A model generated the notes under the pieces. The model ran no database searches. It saw only the letters and a program-made list of their open reading frames with translations, and was not told the origin of the DNA. A stretch of 64,000 bases of DNA, taken from Meandrina meandrites (taxonomy: Eukaryota > Cnidaria > Anthozoa > Scleractinia > Meandrinidae). Position 1 is the stretch's first letter. The number at the start of each line of letters is the position of its first letter. The translations under genes and the position numbers were made by a program. Positions 12,519-26,050 of the stretch are shown here, one piece after another. The stretch lies in the NCBI GenBank assembly GCA_963693305.1, contig OY855908.1, positions 34,100,805 to 34,164,804 on the forward strand, in the 5' to 3' direction.

Positions 12519-15440
12519 CTGGAATAAATGCAATAAAAAACATAAGTAAAAGTAGCATTTTGCCGAGACGATACACAAAACATTTCACTTCCGATTTAAA
12601 GTTCTAATAATTATAAGTGGCATATAAGCCATTCAGTTACCGATTCTCCATCAACTCTCCCACAATCGCTACACGTAGATTCCTGTCCGCTTGCGTGATG
12701 CGTGAAAGCAGGCTATTATCAATCTTGTCTTTTCAAGTTTCATAAGAAATTCAAGTTGGCAAAAAGAAAGACTATGCAAGCGTGCTTTGTTTTTCAAGTA
12801 TGTAAATCGGAATTCTTGTTTTCCGTTTTTCATCGACCACATTTTTCTCATGTTTTACACACAAAGAAACGTTACAAAATGTTCAAACCTGGTTTCACTG
12901 CAACGTTTTGAACAGTTTAAAGCGTTATTTCTATAGTCGATAAGAGTGTATATCATGGGAAAATGAGGCCAGACAATGTACAAAATTCCGAAAATAAATC
13001 GTCAATTTGAGGGAAAACCATTGCGATGATCGCGTGCTCGTGTGACAGCTCGCAATTCCCGCTTGCAATTCCGAGTTACCTTTTGCCTTTGTGTCAAAAC
13101 GAGTCTCCGTGCAAAACCACCTGCACGTCCATTTTCATGCAAATCAAACTCATTTTCATTTGCAATGGGATGGCTTCCCACGAGGACTCGTTTTGAAAAT
13201 GAGGCAAAGGGCAACTCGGAAGTGGCCTATTGTATTATCACCAACGTACCTCCACCTCCGCTCCCCGCGGGTTTCACATTCTCAGGGAACTGTCCCCGGA
13301 CATTCCCCGGGGGTTGATAACGAGCTACAACAAACTGTGCCCCGCTGGAACTAACAGCTTTCCCGGCTCCCATTTCTTTGGAATTTTGCCATACGATCTG
13401 TGTAAAATGACCCGTAGTGGAAGAAAATCCAGGGTTGCTATAGTTGTACTTATCGTGTTCCTCATACCACATGTCTGTTACTTTTCTCCCTGTAAGTTGC
13501 GCTCCTGTGAATAGAAAAAAAAGGAAACAAAACACACTTATATAATCTCACCAGGAATCGCCAATGCATGAGCATAAGCATAAGCACAAGAAAACAAAAT
13601 TGTTCGATCTCCTTGTGTTGACGCTTATTTTCTATACTGCGGTGATTTCTAGTGAGGACAGCATGAGAAGAGCTAACGTGCCTTTTCTTCTGATGCGCTT
13701 TGCTAATGCTTGTGCTTGTGCTTATGTACAGCTAGCCTGTTCTTGGCTTACGGCTAACTGGTGAGCAGCGCAAAAAACGGGATTAGCGTGAACTGAACGG
13801 GGAGTGGAAAAAATGGCGCGGGGTTTGGCGCGAGAGAGTTAGGGACATGTCACGTTCCCCGCCACACCCCTCCCCTGATTTTTTCGCTCGCCATTTTTCG
13901 CGTTGCTCCCCAACTAACCGAACGCCTGTAACAGGCTAATGCCCAACCAGCCTTTGTAACTTCTTACCGGACATATAAGCGATGTTCTCCCCGTAGTCGT
14001 TAGAGCTGCTTGGTTGTATACAGTTCCTGCTTGCCAAGTCTTCAGCCCAGCTTTGAGCTTCTGACGCCAGTTTAGAATTCCACTTGAGAGATGGTGCGCC
14101 GTGTTGAGTTCTGATTTCGTTGTGTGACTTGAGAATTTCATTCTTGAATTCTCTTGTACTTTCTGGTTTGAAAAGAAAAGAGAAAATAACAAATGAACGA
14201 AAACGAACTTAATTTTTCACGGTAATCAGGAAGGGTATCTTTTTACCCTCGTTCAATACGTGATTGTGTCAACTTGTATCTGAGGTTTTGTCTCCAATAA
14301 CTTCGTTTAGTCGCAATCCTGGTTAAAAAAGTCTAGGTACACCTCACCCGTTTTGCAAAAATGCTCTTTGTCACTACCCCTTCCCACCCACAAGCAAACG
14401 AAAGTCGTTGTTAATCATGCAATATTCAAACTTACGTGGTTTGTCTTTATCTCCACTGGTTTTGACAGTCACGTGCACGTTTCCTCCTGCCGCCTTACCA
14501 CGTGGCTGTTCCGTTCGTTTGCCGGCGTCTTTCGAAATCTTCGACCCTTTTGGCTTGACATTTTCCGGGAAGTGCCCAAGCACGTTTCCTGGTGGGGAAT
14601 ACCGCGCGACTACGTATTGTGTCCCATTGGCGTTGCTAGCTTTGGCCACACCCATCTCTTGCGAGCCTATCCACACCACCTGAGTAAAGTGGCCCGTCCC
14701 TGAAGAAAATCCCGGGTTTCGAAAACTGTAGTCTTTGATCTCCTCATACCACATGTCAACCGCTCTTTGACCAGTCATTTCATAGCCTTTGGATTAAAAG
14801 AAGAGATTTAGAAATATTGAATAACGGTTTTCCAAGGAGAGTCAGGCCTTGCTTGACCTGTTTTACGGAATTGCCACAGGGTCGATCTTTGCATCGGCAC
14901 GGCACTGCGATTCTGTTACCGGACTAAGTTCAAAATTAAAAAAAAAATCCCCAACAATATAATTTGAGTTTGCAAAATATCCCAAGAGAAAACAGAACCA
15001 AATGAAACTGACATGTTCAAGGCTTCCATTTGAATGGTCACCCCTTGGAGTGTTATCCACACGCTTGAAAGTTAGAACCACCTTGTATAGCATGATAGTA
15101 GCTTATGAAAGTACAACTTCAGCTAGCAAGCAAGGGTCTGGAAAGTACCTTTCTTTTTCTACACATTGGACCCTCTAAACAACAACATTTTTTAATCAAA
15201 CAAAACATAATTTGAGATGCAAACTAAACTAACATGCTTAGATAGGATACCTGAAGCGTAAGCAAGGTTCTCTCCATCATCACCGCTGTAGTGTTGAAGG
15301 CGGTTTAGCTTCACCAGCTGCTTGGCCCATTTTTCAGCGTCTGAAGCAAGTTTTGATGACCATTTCAATGGAGGAGCACCATGCTCTGCTCGGTACTTAT
15401 TGTGAGCTTTTAAACAGTCGCTTTGAAACTGATTGGGCAT
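12490..15440 (-). CDS. Tandem two-CAP-domain GAPR-1-like protein with CaaX terminus
   Basis: CAP/SCP superfamily protein related to GAPR-1 (GLIPR2), a membrane-associated protein of the Golgi/cytosol face. Minus-strand exons: 15251-15440, 14436-14786, 13968-14162, 13250-13504 and 12490-12518. They join in frame to 339 residues plus stop. Each CAP domain is encoded by two exons. CAP1 has [28 protein letters not shown] and the C-terminal YSPPGNV motif, so both metal-site histidines and both glutamates are present. CAP2 has GENIAYMS and GHFTQIVW, but the first histidine position reads QPSS. A Lys/Gly-rich linker joins the domains. The last exon gives a Gly-rich tail ending SCCVIL, a CaaX box. 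Starting at ATG 15438-15440 there is no signal peptide. However, an AG acceptor sits two bases upstream of that ATG, at the position and phase of the intron before CAP2, so a short upstream exon probably exists and was not found. Confidence 0.88.
13071..13219. repeat. Foldback repeat beside the fourth CAP exon
   Basis: Left arm 'ccgagttaccttttgcc' and right arm 'ggcaaagggcaactcgg' are inverted near-copies. The inner parts also pair (AAAACGAGTC and GACTCGTTTT). A small foldback element about 30 bases past the splice donor at 13249. Confidence 0.7.
13569..13727. repeat. Foldback repeat in CAP gene intron
   Basis: Arms built on GCATAAGCATAAGCACAAG and its complement CTTGTGCTTGTGCTTATG face each other about 110 bases apart in the intron between the third and fourth exons. 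Likely a miniature element. Confidence 0.6.
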
Positions 15441-16106
15441 GGCTGCAAGGATTTACCATAACATCATATAGGTATGGCTGTTACGTGTACAAAATGGCTT
15501 CATAATTGACGTGTAAATTAATCATGTTTTTACTTGTTTCCTTTTGTTTTGTTTCCTACTGTTCCCACGAACAATGAGCGCTGTGATTGGCTTATATTAC
15601 GGGTGATATTTAGAGTGTATACGGCCCGCGAAATAATTTGGGACTTTAAAGTACTCAGCGCGCTTGACTTGAAGTGTTTTCGTTTCACCAGAACGAGACT
15701 GTTCAAGCCCAAACTAATTTTGGAACGTTTTACAATTCACAAGCCCATCATAACAGCTCTTTGAGCAAAAAAAGCCCATGTATAAGGCCTTCCATGGCCT
15801 GACCCCTCCCCGGCAAAAATGAAACGTTCTAAAAATACCAATGTTCCAACACATATTCGATACTTGGTTATTGAACTTCTGACCTAAAAAAAAAAACTCA
15901 ACAGCCAAGACGAAGAGGAAATTCTTTGTCGTGAATATCGCAGCACGCAAATATTTTCTGCTCTCGATATGGAACCGTTCAAGCTGTGAGACTTCTATCC
16001 CAAGTTTCCATCAATTTATGAGCCGAAAAGCAGCGAAGACGTGGCAAAGCTAAATTTAACCGTAATTGCTGTACTTCATCGAAGATTTTAAGTGTCGGAA
16101 GTACAC

Positions 16107-16173
16107 TAGCCTGCGTTGCAGCCGAACTAAACCCGGTATATACCGGGGTTTAGTTCGGCTGCAACGCAGGCTA
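16107..16173. repeat. Near-perfect 33-base-arm palindrome
   Basis: Left arm begins TAGCCTGCGTTGCAGCCGAA and the right arm is its complement ending at 16173. There is a single one-base difference (CCC against CCCC) and almost no loop. Confidence 0.9.
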
Positions 16174-18989
16174 AAGTCCACGAGGTCTCGTGAGCCACAC
16201 ATGGCTTTTTGTTTCAAAAACAGAAAGAAAATAAGATTGTGCATTACATTCCTCCCAGAGAGCTCATTTATGAGCCTGTTTTATTTATAGCGGTCATTAT
16301 ATTTTTTCCTGCTTTGGATTTACATGAAGTCAACTCTCAATAATTATCAAGTATTGTTATTGTAAGCCAACGCAGGCAAATAAATAAACTGGCAAAATAA
16401 ACATTGAGTGAAGATTGTAAACTCTGAGACGTGCTTCTGGACTCAATATTTTACATTCAAGAATGAGTAACAAAAATGCTAATTTGTGTGATGAGGTTTC
16501 GGCGAAAAATTACGAGAGTTAGCCAAAAGCGAAGAATATTTTGGCGATATTCCAGTCCTAAAATTCATGCCAAGTAATCGAAAGTGACCGTAATAGTTCT
16601 GATTTGACACACCAACGAGCTTCCCAGGGCATTTTCGTTTAACTATATACATCTCGTTTGGTCATGCATTGTTAAGAGCTTTGATGGCAGGATGATGGGC
16701 AATATCGCCAAATGATCCCCGAAGGAATGTTATCGAATCGAGCTGAAGCCAAACTCAGTCCTACCTTATTCGGATGTGGAGCTCGATGAAATCCCGCGTT
16801 CTGGTTAGGTAAGCCTCTCCGATGCTGCCACAAGCTGTTTGGGATCAGTATACAACCTATGTCTCTATTTTAAACCGTTTGAACGCGTGATAAACAACAC
16901 TTGTACAGACTTATACAGTCTTAGCCCGTTTTAGGCAAACCGGAAGGGGAATATTTAAGTCCTACGTCATTTTTGAGAGTAACGACAGGCGCACACGTCA
17001 CGCGAGCGTTACCTAGGCGTATTTTGTTTCTTCGCCTTTTCAGGTCAACATTCGGCCAGTAGACAACATTAACAACCCCAAAAAATTACAGAAAATTTTA
17101 AACTTAAGAAAAGAAGAAAATGTCAGCATTTTATAAAAAAAGACAGGAAGTGCGCAGACAGACTCGTACGGAGTTTCGGTTTCTGCACGTGACAAATCAG
17201 AGAGTGAGGTCACAGTATTGCGAAAATAAACAACCACATTAAATTCAAAGTGAAAAAAAAAATACAAAGCATGTTCCTACTCAAGTTGCAACATCCGAAA
17301 ACTGTGTTTTACGGCGTTCCAAACTTTCATCTAAACATTCCCTAGCGCGCATGATGATATTCGCGTGATGGGGGTGCGCACGTGATTGCCAAATCGTTTT
17401 CAGTAGTTTACGTAGTGTTAGTTAGAAGAAATACAAATAAAGTACTTTAACGTCGAAGGACGTTTTTGAATAACAATCCTAATAAGTACATCTTTTCTTG
17501 GTTTACTACAATCAAATCTAGTTTTCAAACCTCGCAGATGTGGCCGGAAATGCCCAAACATCGGTCAGCCTCCGGAATAAAACTCAGTGCACATTTCCCG
17601 CATCAAATATTGGCGCCGTGTGACGGCCCGGGTCAAAGTTTCTGACCTCCCATATCGTTGTATTTTGAAGGATGATTTTGAATTGTTAATTCATTCATTC
17701 CTTGGAGTTTTAAAATTTTATTCTAATAAAGTCCTTTATTACCGAGTTTTGTGGTACCTCTTAAAAACATAATTAGTTTTCTTTTGTTCGCAGTTATTAA
17801 CCTCTCATGAACGCCCCGGTGAGGTGATAATTGTGGAGACTTTATTGAAACTGAGTAAAATTGAGTGTAGCAATTCAATAATTGGCTCATAATTGTGCAT
17901 ATTTTACATTATTTCACATGTGGTATTTTGTGTACATGTATACACGCAGAGAAGTTTCCCTATCTTAAAGAGGGACGTATTTAATTGTTATCAACACTGT
18001 CTCGTTTTAATTTTTAACAGAGATTAATGACTGTCTGCTTTTCATCATTAGAAGCGATTAAATATCCAAGGGCTATTTTCAAGATATTATTCTTCAGAAT
18101 ATTTAAATGAATCGCAACGCAGAAAGCCGTAATAATGAGCGTGGACTTTTAATTGTTGAAATCGATCGAAGCAGCGGTCCATAGAATTTTATTAGTAGTA
18201 GTTGTTCAAGTTGTACTGAAGAATGCTTAAAAAAGAAAACGCTGAGTAGCATAATGTCATAATAGCAATGTATAATGTTTGTATCTTTTCAGGTTCACAG
18301 TTCTCGATCGGCGTTTCCTACGGAGAGCTGAACCTCCCGTGTCACGAACAAAATACAAAGTGCCAAAACAATGTAAACAACTTACCTCTAAATCTTAAGA
18401 TTCTGCCGACAAAATATGAATTCGTTCCTTTTCACATGCACTGAAAACGTCCTTGGCTCGTAATATTATGTCTTAACTTGCTGTCGGTGAAATCTTTTAT
18501 ATTCCAAATAAACCTGCTTATAAACCGAGTCACGAGGGATTTTAGTCGGGTCATAAAAGGAATTAAACTTGGCAGCTAGTATTTGTAATAATGGATTAGT
18601 TGACGCAGTGGACACCGCATTGAAAATAAAAGATCGCAGGTGATTGGTCGACATAAGACAACTGTGTCACCATTGAAGTTTATTCACTTTTCATGCAAAT
18701 ATATCAGCAAATATATTAAACGTGAGTGACGTGTTAACCGGAGGAACAATACCTGACGGCGAAATAAAAACAAACTTGCAGCTAACAAAATTCCGTATTT
18801 TCCGTTGGACTTAATAGTTTCTGCACTGGTTTGGGTATTCGTATTACTACTTACACGATGAATTTACTTGGCGTGTCAAAATACTGAACGAGCGAAAAAC
18901 TGGACCCTGGACTGGACCTTGTATTCCTGGACCATTGGACAATGCTCACGGCACAATAGCCGATCAATGAAGCCAATTTGTCAACATTC

Positions 18990-19258
18990 ATGTTGATAAT
19001 AAATAATCAAGATGGTAAATTTTAAGCTCGGTAAATAAATAATTAAGATGAAATGTCCATTTGTCACGAGCGTGCCCGGGCGAGCGTGGGACAAAGAAAA
19101 AAACCGAGTCCCTGACGGAAATCGAACCCATGGCCTCCCATATACCGGTTGGGCGCTCTAACCACTGAACTACTTGAGACTCTTGGTAAAAATGGCCAAC
19201 CTCACCAAGAATCTCTCGTGGCTCAGTGGTTAGAGCGCCCAACCGGTATCTGTTCTTT
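18990..19258. mobile_element. tRNA-derived SINE, two facing copies
   Basis: A minus-strand copy (about 18990-19200) has the tRNA-like stretch GAATCGAACCC...GGTTGGGCGCTCTAACC. It is followed by a truncated plus-strand copy (about 19199-19258) with CTCAGTGGTTAGAGCGCCCAACCGGTAT. The tail 'gatggtaaattttaagctcgg' is shared with the SINE palindrome at 52833-53263, so this is the same family. Confidence 0.75.
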
Positions 19259-19320
19259 TGTAGTGGCATTTTTTTTTTCAGTTTCGCCCGTGTACATTTT
19301 CATTATTAATTTGTGCGTCA

Positions 19321-19952
19321 TAGGCGTACGGGCCGGGGGGGCTGGGGGGGCTGCAGCCCCCCCAAATTTTGGGCAACTCAGATTTTTTTGGGCAGCAAAA
19401 GAAATTTGGGCAAAGCCAGTTTTAAAAGAAGTTTCCATGTTTTTGTTTTTTGAAGAGATAGATATTTTCTATTTTTAACCTGAAGTCGGCGTGGTAAAGC
19501 CAGTTAAATTCACACGAGACAGGGGTTGCCCAGCACGTGATGAGTTTCTGGTTATAATGTAGTACATATCCTTGCAGTGATACCTGCTACATCGTGTTCA
19601 GCAGAACGATCATTCAGTGCGTTGCGCAGATTGAGAGCTTACCTGTGCAACACCATGGGGCAACAACATGTCAGTAATGTTCATCGCAGTTATTAACATT
19701 GAAAGGGCATATGCCAACTCTGTAGTCAACAATGACATGGATCGTATCATTGCTATCTTTGGCCGTCGAAATGGCCGAGACAGCTATTTCTTTTAACGTG
19801 TTTTATGAGCTCATATGATAGATTCATTTGTAAGAATATTTTCACTTCGTAAGTAGGCCTATGTTAGAGCATCGTATATGACTTTCGTTTCTTTTCGACT
19901 TTTTCGTAAAAATTTGGGCAACTTGCGAGAATTTTTTGGGCAAATGGTTCAC

Positions 19953-19983
<31 letters not shown>

Positions 19984-20007
19984 GTAAAAAAATTGCCCGT
20001 ACGCCTA
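19321..20007. mobile_element. Element with TAGGCGTACGGGC ends and G/C homopolymers
   Basis: Inverted ends: TAGGCGTACGGGC at 19321 and GCCCGTACGCCTA ending at 20007. A G-rich then C-rich tract lies just inside the left end, and a run of more than 25 C lies inside the right end, so the two arms can pair. Internal 'ttgggcaa' motifs occur near both ends in inverted form. No transposase frame. Confidence 0.65.
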
Positions 20008-23000
20008 AGTTTGTGCAGCCTGCTTGCAAACGGACATTTCTAAACTGTATAGTTTTGGTGGATTAGAAACGTCTAAAGGGAGACTAAATCTTCACTCTTT
20101 CTGGGTCGCAAGCGTTTTACTTATTATTCACGCCGAACTGTCTTTTCTCCCTTTGTTTGTAGTTTTGTGGTGATTTGTGCTGGAAATCCGTCTTTATTTG
20201 CAGGCTACATCGTGTGGTGATGCAGAATGTTAATGTTGTATGTTTGCGGTTTTGGTAATAGGTCTAGTTAGATATGCGTGCTGTTTATGAACGCGATTGT
20301 ATTGGAATAAAGATGTGTTAAAAGATAAACAACCAACAGCACGATGGTTCACAGTCCAGCAGTTGTAGGTTCAGTCCACGCTTAGCTATTCCAGAATTTA
20401 AAACGATTTTAAGTGTTATTGTTTGTGCCAGATTGTTTGCGCAAAAGAAAAGAGGGGGAAATCGCATCTATAGGTTTCAGGGAAAAAGGAAAACAGTAAT
20501 GTTTGACTAAATTAATCCAGATTTACCAACGGAGTAAAAAAAACCCTGTAACGAAATTGAAAGAGGTATAAGTCAAGTCGCGCGTTTATGACCAGCTGAC
20601 GTTTTATGCTTACCGCCGGGTGGTAAACAGGTACCTGCTGGGCTTGCCTAACAAATAGCCAGTATTTTCCTTTGGGGGAGGGGGGGGGGGGGAGGAATTT
20701 AGAAAAGAAAGGCAAAGGTATTTTATTTAGCTATTTAGAGCTCAGTTACCATGTCCACGACCGCAATACAAGCCTTGAATTCTTTTACATCATTTTTAAG
20801 TCAGAAACTTTGACCTGTCACGGATGTCAGGGATCGGGATGTATTTCCCACAATCCCTGTACTTACCCCATGGCAGCACTAATGCACTGGAGGTGAAACC
20901 CCAGTGGAATATATGACCAGTTTCTTTTAGCAATTTTTCAAACCTCACCCCCACCCCCACCCTTGACCTCTCATAATGCCCCTTTAAAAACATATTAAGA
21001 CGGGGGTACATCTGAAGCGCGTTTTTCCTTCGCTTGGGTTAAATGCGAATACCTCGTTCGCTTTTCAAGCAATTAAAAAACGCTATGTTCATTTCACAAA
21101 TCTTTGTTTAGCTAGCGGTGTTTTGTAAATTAATTTTTGGGTGACTTTGGGGGATGTTTGGGAGGACATAATTTTCCTCAAATGATTAATAAATTGGGAG
21201 AAATAACAAGTATTAAAGATTTAATGTGATTTTAAAATTAGAATTTGAAGTTAAAAATTAGTAGATGGACACAAATGGTGGTGTTCCAAAATTAATTTCC
21301 TCCTTCTTTCTTCTATCTCTTAAAATTTCACTCAAATTCACGTTTACCCCCGCCTTAAAAAAGACCCCATACTATCCCCCTCTCCCTTCCCAAGGTATAA
21401 GTCAAGATATTTATGAAGAAGGGAAACAAATATTGGGTGACACGTGTTTGGAAGCACCTTGGCGTCGACTGGCTAATATAATTTATGCTCTGAAACAACC
21501 CTTCTCCTACTTAAGGCTCCGGGTGGGGTTATTGAAATCTCAGTTTAATCGACTGTTCATTAAAGCTTTCTATTTTTTCGTATATTTCTTGATGAACGCG
21601 CGAAAATAATCGCATGCAAAAGAACCGGACACAAAGGAAAAACTGCACTCGTCCAGGATATACCTTTCCATGGCCTAAGCGTCTAATGTTAATATGCATC
21701 GAATTGAATTATCGTCACGCAAGTTTACTTTTGTCCAGAAAAAGTATCATGAAATAAACAACATATAAACAACTTGAAAAGTTTCGCCTCGATTTTTCGA
21801 GTTGTAATCCATTTTCATCCCAGCCATCCACCGCCAAAGACGCTTGTTAGCAGTTTCAGGGCTTTAATATAACAACTGTTAATAAAATGGACCATTATTT
21901 TTAGTTTTCCTACGACAAAAATATATATTTTGGCTGTTCAAAAGTCTGTTAAAATGCGTGACAAAACGTTTCCTTTTTGAAAACGACAGTTTTAAAATAG
22001 AGAGTTCTGCCAAAGAAAGACATTTTTACTCCTTGTGTGGAGTTCTGTTGACGATAACACGGTATTTTCTCGATGTTAACACCGGGCTCCAAACAAACGC
22101 CGGGTTCAAATTAATAAACGCGGGGTTTAGTTTTGCAAGGCCAAATTGTAAGCAAACGCCCCCGGCATTCACGGCAGTTCAGTTCGTAAACAATAATTAT
22201 CCTGAATTAAACAGAAATGTGCGGAAAGGGTCGAATTAAGGCTGAAAAACGTTCAGTTTGCCAAAAAGACTTCACCAAAGTACGAAGCATATACCCCATG
22301 AGAACAATTCGAGAATAAGTTGTTCCCATTCATGTCACTTAACGACGATGAACTATCAGTTATTTTCATACATATTTATTTGATGGCAATGTTTAATTAT
22401 TTACTAATTGACTTTCTCACTGCTAGTGCAAAAAAAATTAATGTTAATGGTACGCCGAGAACAACAAACATTTGTAGGTTAGCAAAAAATGCTGTTTATT
22501 ATTGCTTATTTTAATTACGCCGTTCCTAAAATGGTAAGCCACTTTCGTAAAAGTTTAACCAATTTGTTACCGTTTTCTTTAGTTTGTACGATGTTCTGAA
22601 CTGGCGATTTAAATTCCTTTGAGGTTTATATTAGCGGCCCGTATTGAAATGTTCGGACGGCTCACAGAGCCAATGAGAATGCTATCATCATGGCGCACCA
22701 GATTGCCATGAAATGAAAAGGGTGTAATGCGATTTTAAAAAAATAAGCCGCCTGTGCGAATCTGGAGCCAAGGTTGATATATAGCACGACCCGAGTAAAG
22801 TACACCCAAGTGCGAGTGCAGTCTCCTTGAATTGCAAAACAAATTGCCAAAATCTTCATTGCGTGCACAACGGGATGAAAATGATATCTTCAAAAAGGTA
22901 ATTGAAATTCTGCGGTTTGCTTGCCAAGAATAGCAGCGTCATAAACTTAACGCTTAGAATTAGCGCCCACGTAAGTTGGCTATACAAAAATCACCTGTTC

Positions 23001-25486
23001 GCATTTTGTTTTAAATATTTTTTATATTCTGTTGCGGCTTTCTGGTTTTAGAAAAAGAGAATATTTTCTACTCACGCAGTGGAAGCTGATGATGAATCAA
23101 AACCATCCTCATTTACAGCGATCCTTAGTTTGAAACAGCAACGAAAAATAAGAGGTAGGTAGGGTGTTAGAAAGTTTATCACCACTGAGTTCCTTCTTCC
23201 GTGAGTTTTGCCTCCGTCGGCTTAGAATCGTTTGACGGGGCTTTGCTTGTAGTGCATTGAGAAGTGAAGCACAAAATCCTCAAAAATTGATGAAAATCAT
23301 CTAAAAAAAGTATTAGGAAATATTAAAGCAAAACCTAAAGAAAAGAGGATGGTGCAGAAAACGCTCACTTAAACCATTTTTACCGAAAACCTAACAAAAT
23401 GCTGGTGAATGAGCTGTGATGGACAGCATGGCATTCAAAGGGAGTAGCAATCGTTTCGAATCTATTTTTTACCCGTTTGTGTTTTTTGGCAGGAAAAATC
23501 TCACCGCTTTCTTTGACTTTGACTTTGACAGCGAAATGAAAATGTTCGAATTTGAAACAAATGTGATTTATATTTTTTAGGTGCGGATTAAAAAGTTTGA
23601 GAAACCAAAATATTTTCAAAACCTCAATTTTTCAGAACAAATGTCCAACGACATATTTGTTTTCCTTACTCTGTGACTTAAGCCTCAGAGCTAGTCTCAA
23701 GTTTTGTATCTGCTAGTTTCATGATAATCACGACCATGCATCTCACTGCACAAAATGCTAGACACTGAAAGTTATTCGGGGAGTGCAACCAATCTATCTC
23801 CCACCCGAAAGACTGATGCTACCCAAAGCTTTTTTGCCGAAAGAAACTGAATTGTGGCAAACACAGTCCACAGTTAGCGCTACAACCGGCAGAATTTTAT
23901 GCTGCCTGAAATATTTGAAATTAAATATGCTACCGCTCTACAACCTATCACATATTTGTCCCACTTTTGTACCAAATTTTTAAGCACTTACTGAAATAAG
24001 CCCAGCCACCTAATCGCCTTACTGACAAGAACATGAAAGCCGGGAAGTCATGCACTCTGACCCCGCTTTTCACCTTCAGTGAAGTTGAAACATGGCTACT
24101 GAATAAATTCACCTCAAGATCCATGGCTTCTATATCACATTTAAAATGTCTCACGGGCAATTCGCCACCTGGAATATACAAAGACTTCTCAATATCCCCG
24201 GGCGGCAAACTGCCCCGGTGAGGAATATGACTGACATAAAAGCACGCACAAGGTTTTTCTCTGCGGTTGAAAAGCAAATGGATAGAGTTGGCGGCGTTAT
24301 TTCTAGCTAGTAATTAAAGAAACCTAAGGTGCGGAAAATTTGCAAGAGCGTTTCGTACACGGGTAAGTGGGTATAAAATATATTAATTTTAACTTACATG
24401 GAACATAAAATTCTGCTTCTGTTAGTACCGGTTGAGTTTTCTGTATAATCATTTTCTTTTAATGATTTAGTATGCTTTGGGTAGCATCAGTCTTGCACTG
24501 TGATAGGAAATATTCCGTCTGCTCTAGTCTGCTATTTGTGAACCAGCTAACTCAAATGCATTAGCGTATCATCAGTTCATTACACTCCTTTTTATAAGAA
24601 TATTGTTTTTCTGGCGCAGGCTGAATATTCTAATTTTTCTGGCGATGTTAGGCTGAAAATACTCTTGTAAATTTTCGTAGATTATAGCTTAAAACATCTC
24701 CGTTTTAGAATGTATTGGGTTATCAATTACAAGTGTTTGGTGTCTAGATCTGAATACCATCTTAAAACTATACAAATTTATTACATGTACCGTTCATCGA
24801 ACTGTCATCAGCATGGAACAGTTGGCTTGTGCAGGATTTTATCTTTTTATTGGCTAGCTTTGTCGTTTAGAGAAAGGAGAAATTCTAAACGGTTTTGTTA
24901 AAAACGTATTGTATTTCCCATTTTCAACACAAAATTATATTCTTTCCAAAATCTCAGCCTCGGGTTAATTTTTAAGATATTCCTGAAATTTCACAAATTT
25001 CAGCCTCGATATATCCTTATAAAAAATATATTCTTATAAAAAAGAGTGTAGTCGGCGTGGTTTTTGGGCGTGCGTACGCAGACTATTCAGAGAAACTTTA
25101 ACTGGCATTTTGCGCAACGAGTTGCATGCCAGGTTGTATGGTCCTGCCGTGCCTTAAAACTAGCAGATACAAAACTTCACAGCTCCAAGGTTTAATTCAA
25201 AAAGTAAGGAAAAATCCGTCGTGTGGTTTTGTAAAAATCGAGGTTTTGAAAATATTGATGATATCTCGATCAAATGTTTTTACTCCGACTAAAAAAAAAA
25301 TAATGGCATGCATTTTCTATGTTTTTTATTTTCAAAAAGCGCCACTCAAAAATGTGACCCACGCGTAAATAAACAGGTGAACCTATTACACGGAAAGATT
25401 AATCGTCGAGTGCGACTTTGAGTGTCAGCGAGAATGGGCAAAACTTAAACTTTTCTTCATCAATACAGTTTTCATTTCATTGGTTA

Positions 25487-25614
25487 TGTTGTGGTTCAAT
25501 TTTATTCTTAGTTCAATTTTATTTTCCTTTGTTTTTAACTCATTATCATATATTACCATACTCAAGAACAAAGGAAAACAAAATTTGAACCAAGGATGAA
25601 ATTGAACCACAACA
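25487..25614. repeat. Small foldback element
   Basis: Ends TGTTGTGGTTCAAT and ATTGAACCACAACA are inverted, and further pairing continues inward (TTTTCCTTTGTT and AACAAAGGAAAA). 128 bases; noncoding. Confidence 0.7.
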
Positions 25615-26050
25615 ATTACACCAAAGCAGACAGAAATATCAAAAAAGTAGTTGTCTTTTTATGGCAGGGAATTCCCAACCCGTTTTATTGATTTCCCTCG
25701 GGAATTCGCACGTTTTGTGTCTGCAAGTTGACGATTTATTTATTTTCATTTGTATATTGTTTTAGAATACAGGAAGGCAACCTCACAACAAATTAGTTGA
25801 CAGGCGCTGGACTCGCATAATTCACAGTAACAGCATGCATACAGTTTAGCTTAAACTTTTATCGAAACTGGACAACTTGAACAACGCGAGTGCAATTTTC
25901 AAGAGTAACAAAGTGGCCATGAATGACAGTTTATGAAGTCATTAATTTTTAATCGCAGCCATTTCACTTTATGCATGATAAATTGGTTTTTGAATAATAA
26001 AACAAAGCGGAAAATGACACAAAGGTTGTTGCCGAAGACGAGATTCGACA

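Noticed and set aside
13227..13249. CAP2 protein ending by read-through (GTLVIIQ)
   Set aside because: A strong donor GTACGT is present and the paralogue splices at the same place to a matching CaaX exon.
18466..18654. 62-codon minus-strand frame with protein-like composition
   Set aside because: No family, second copy or splice context to support it; kept only as a possibility.
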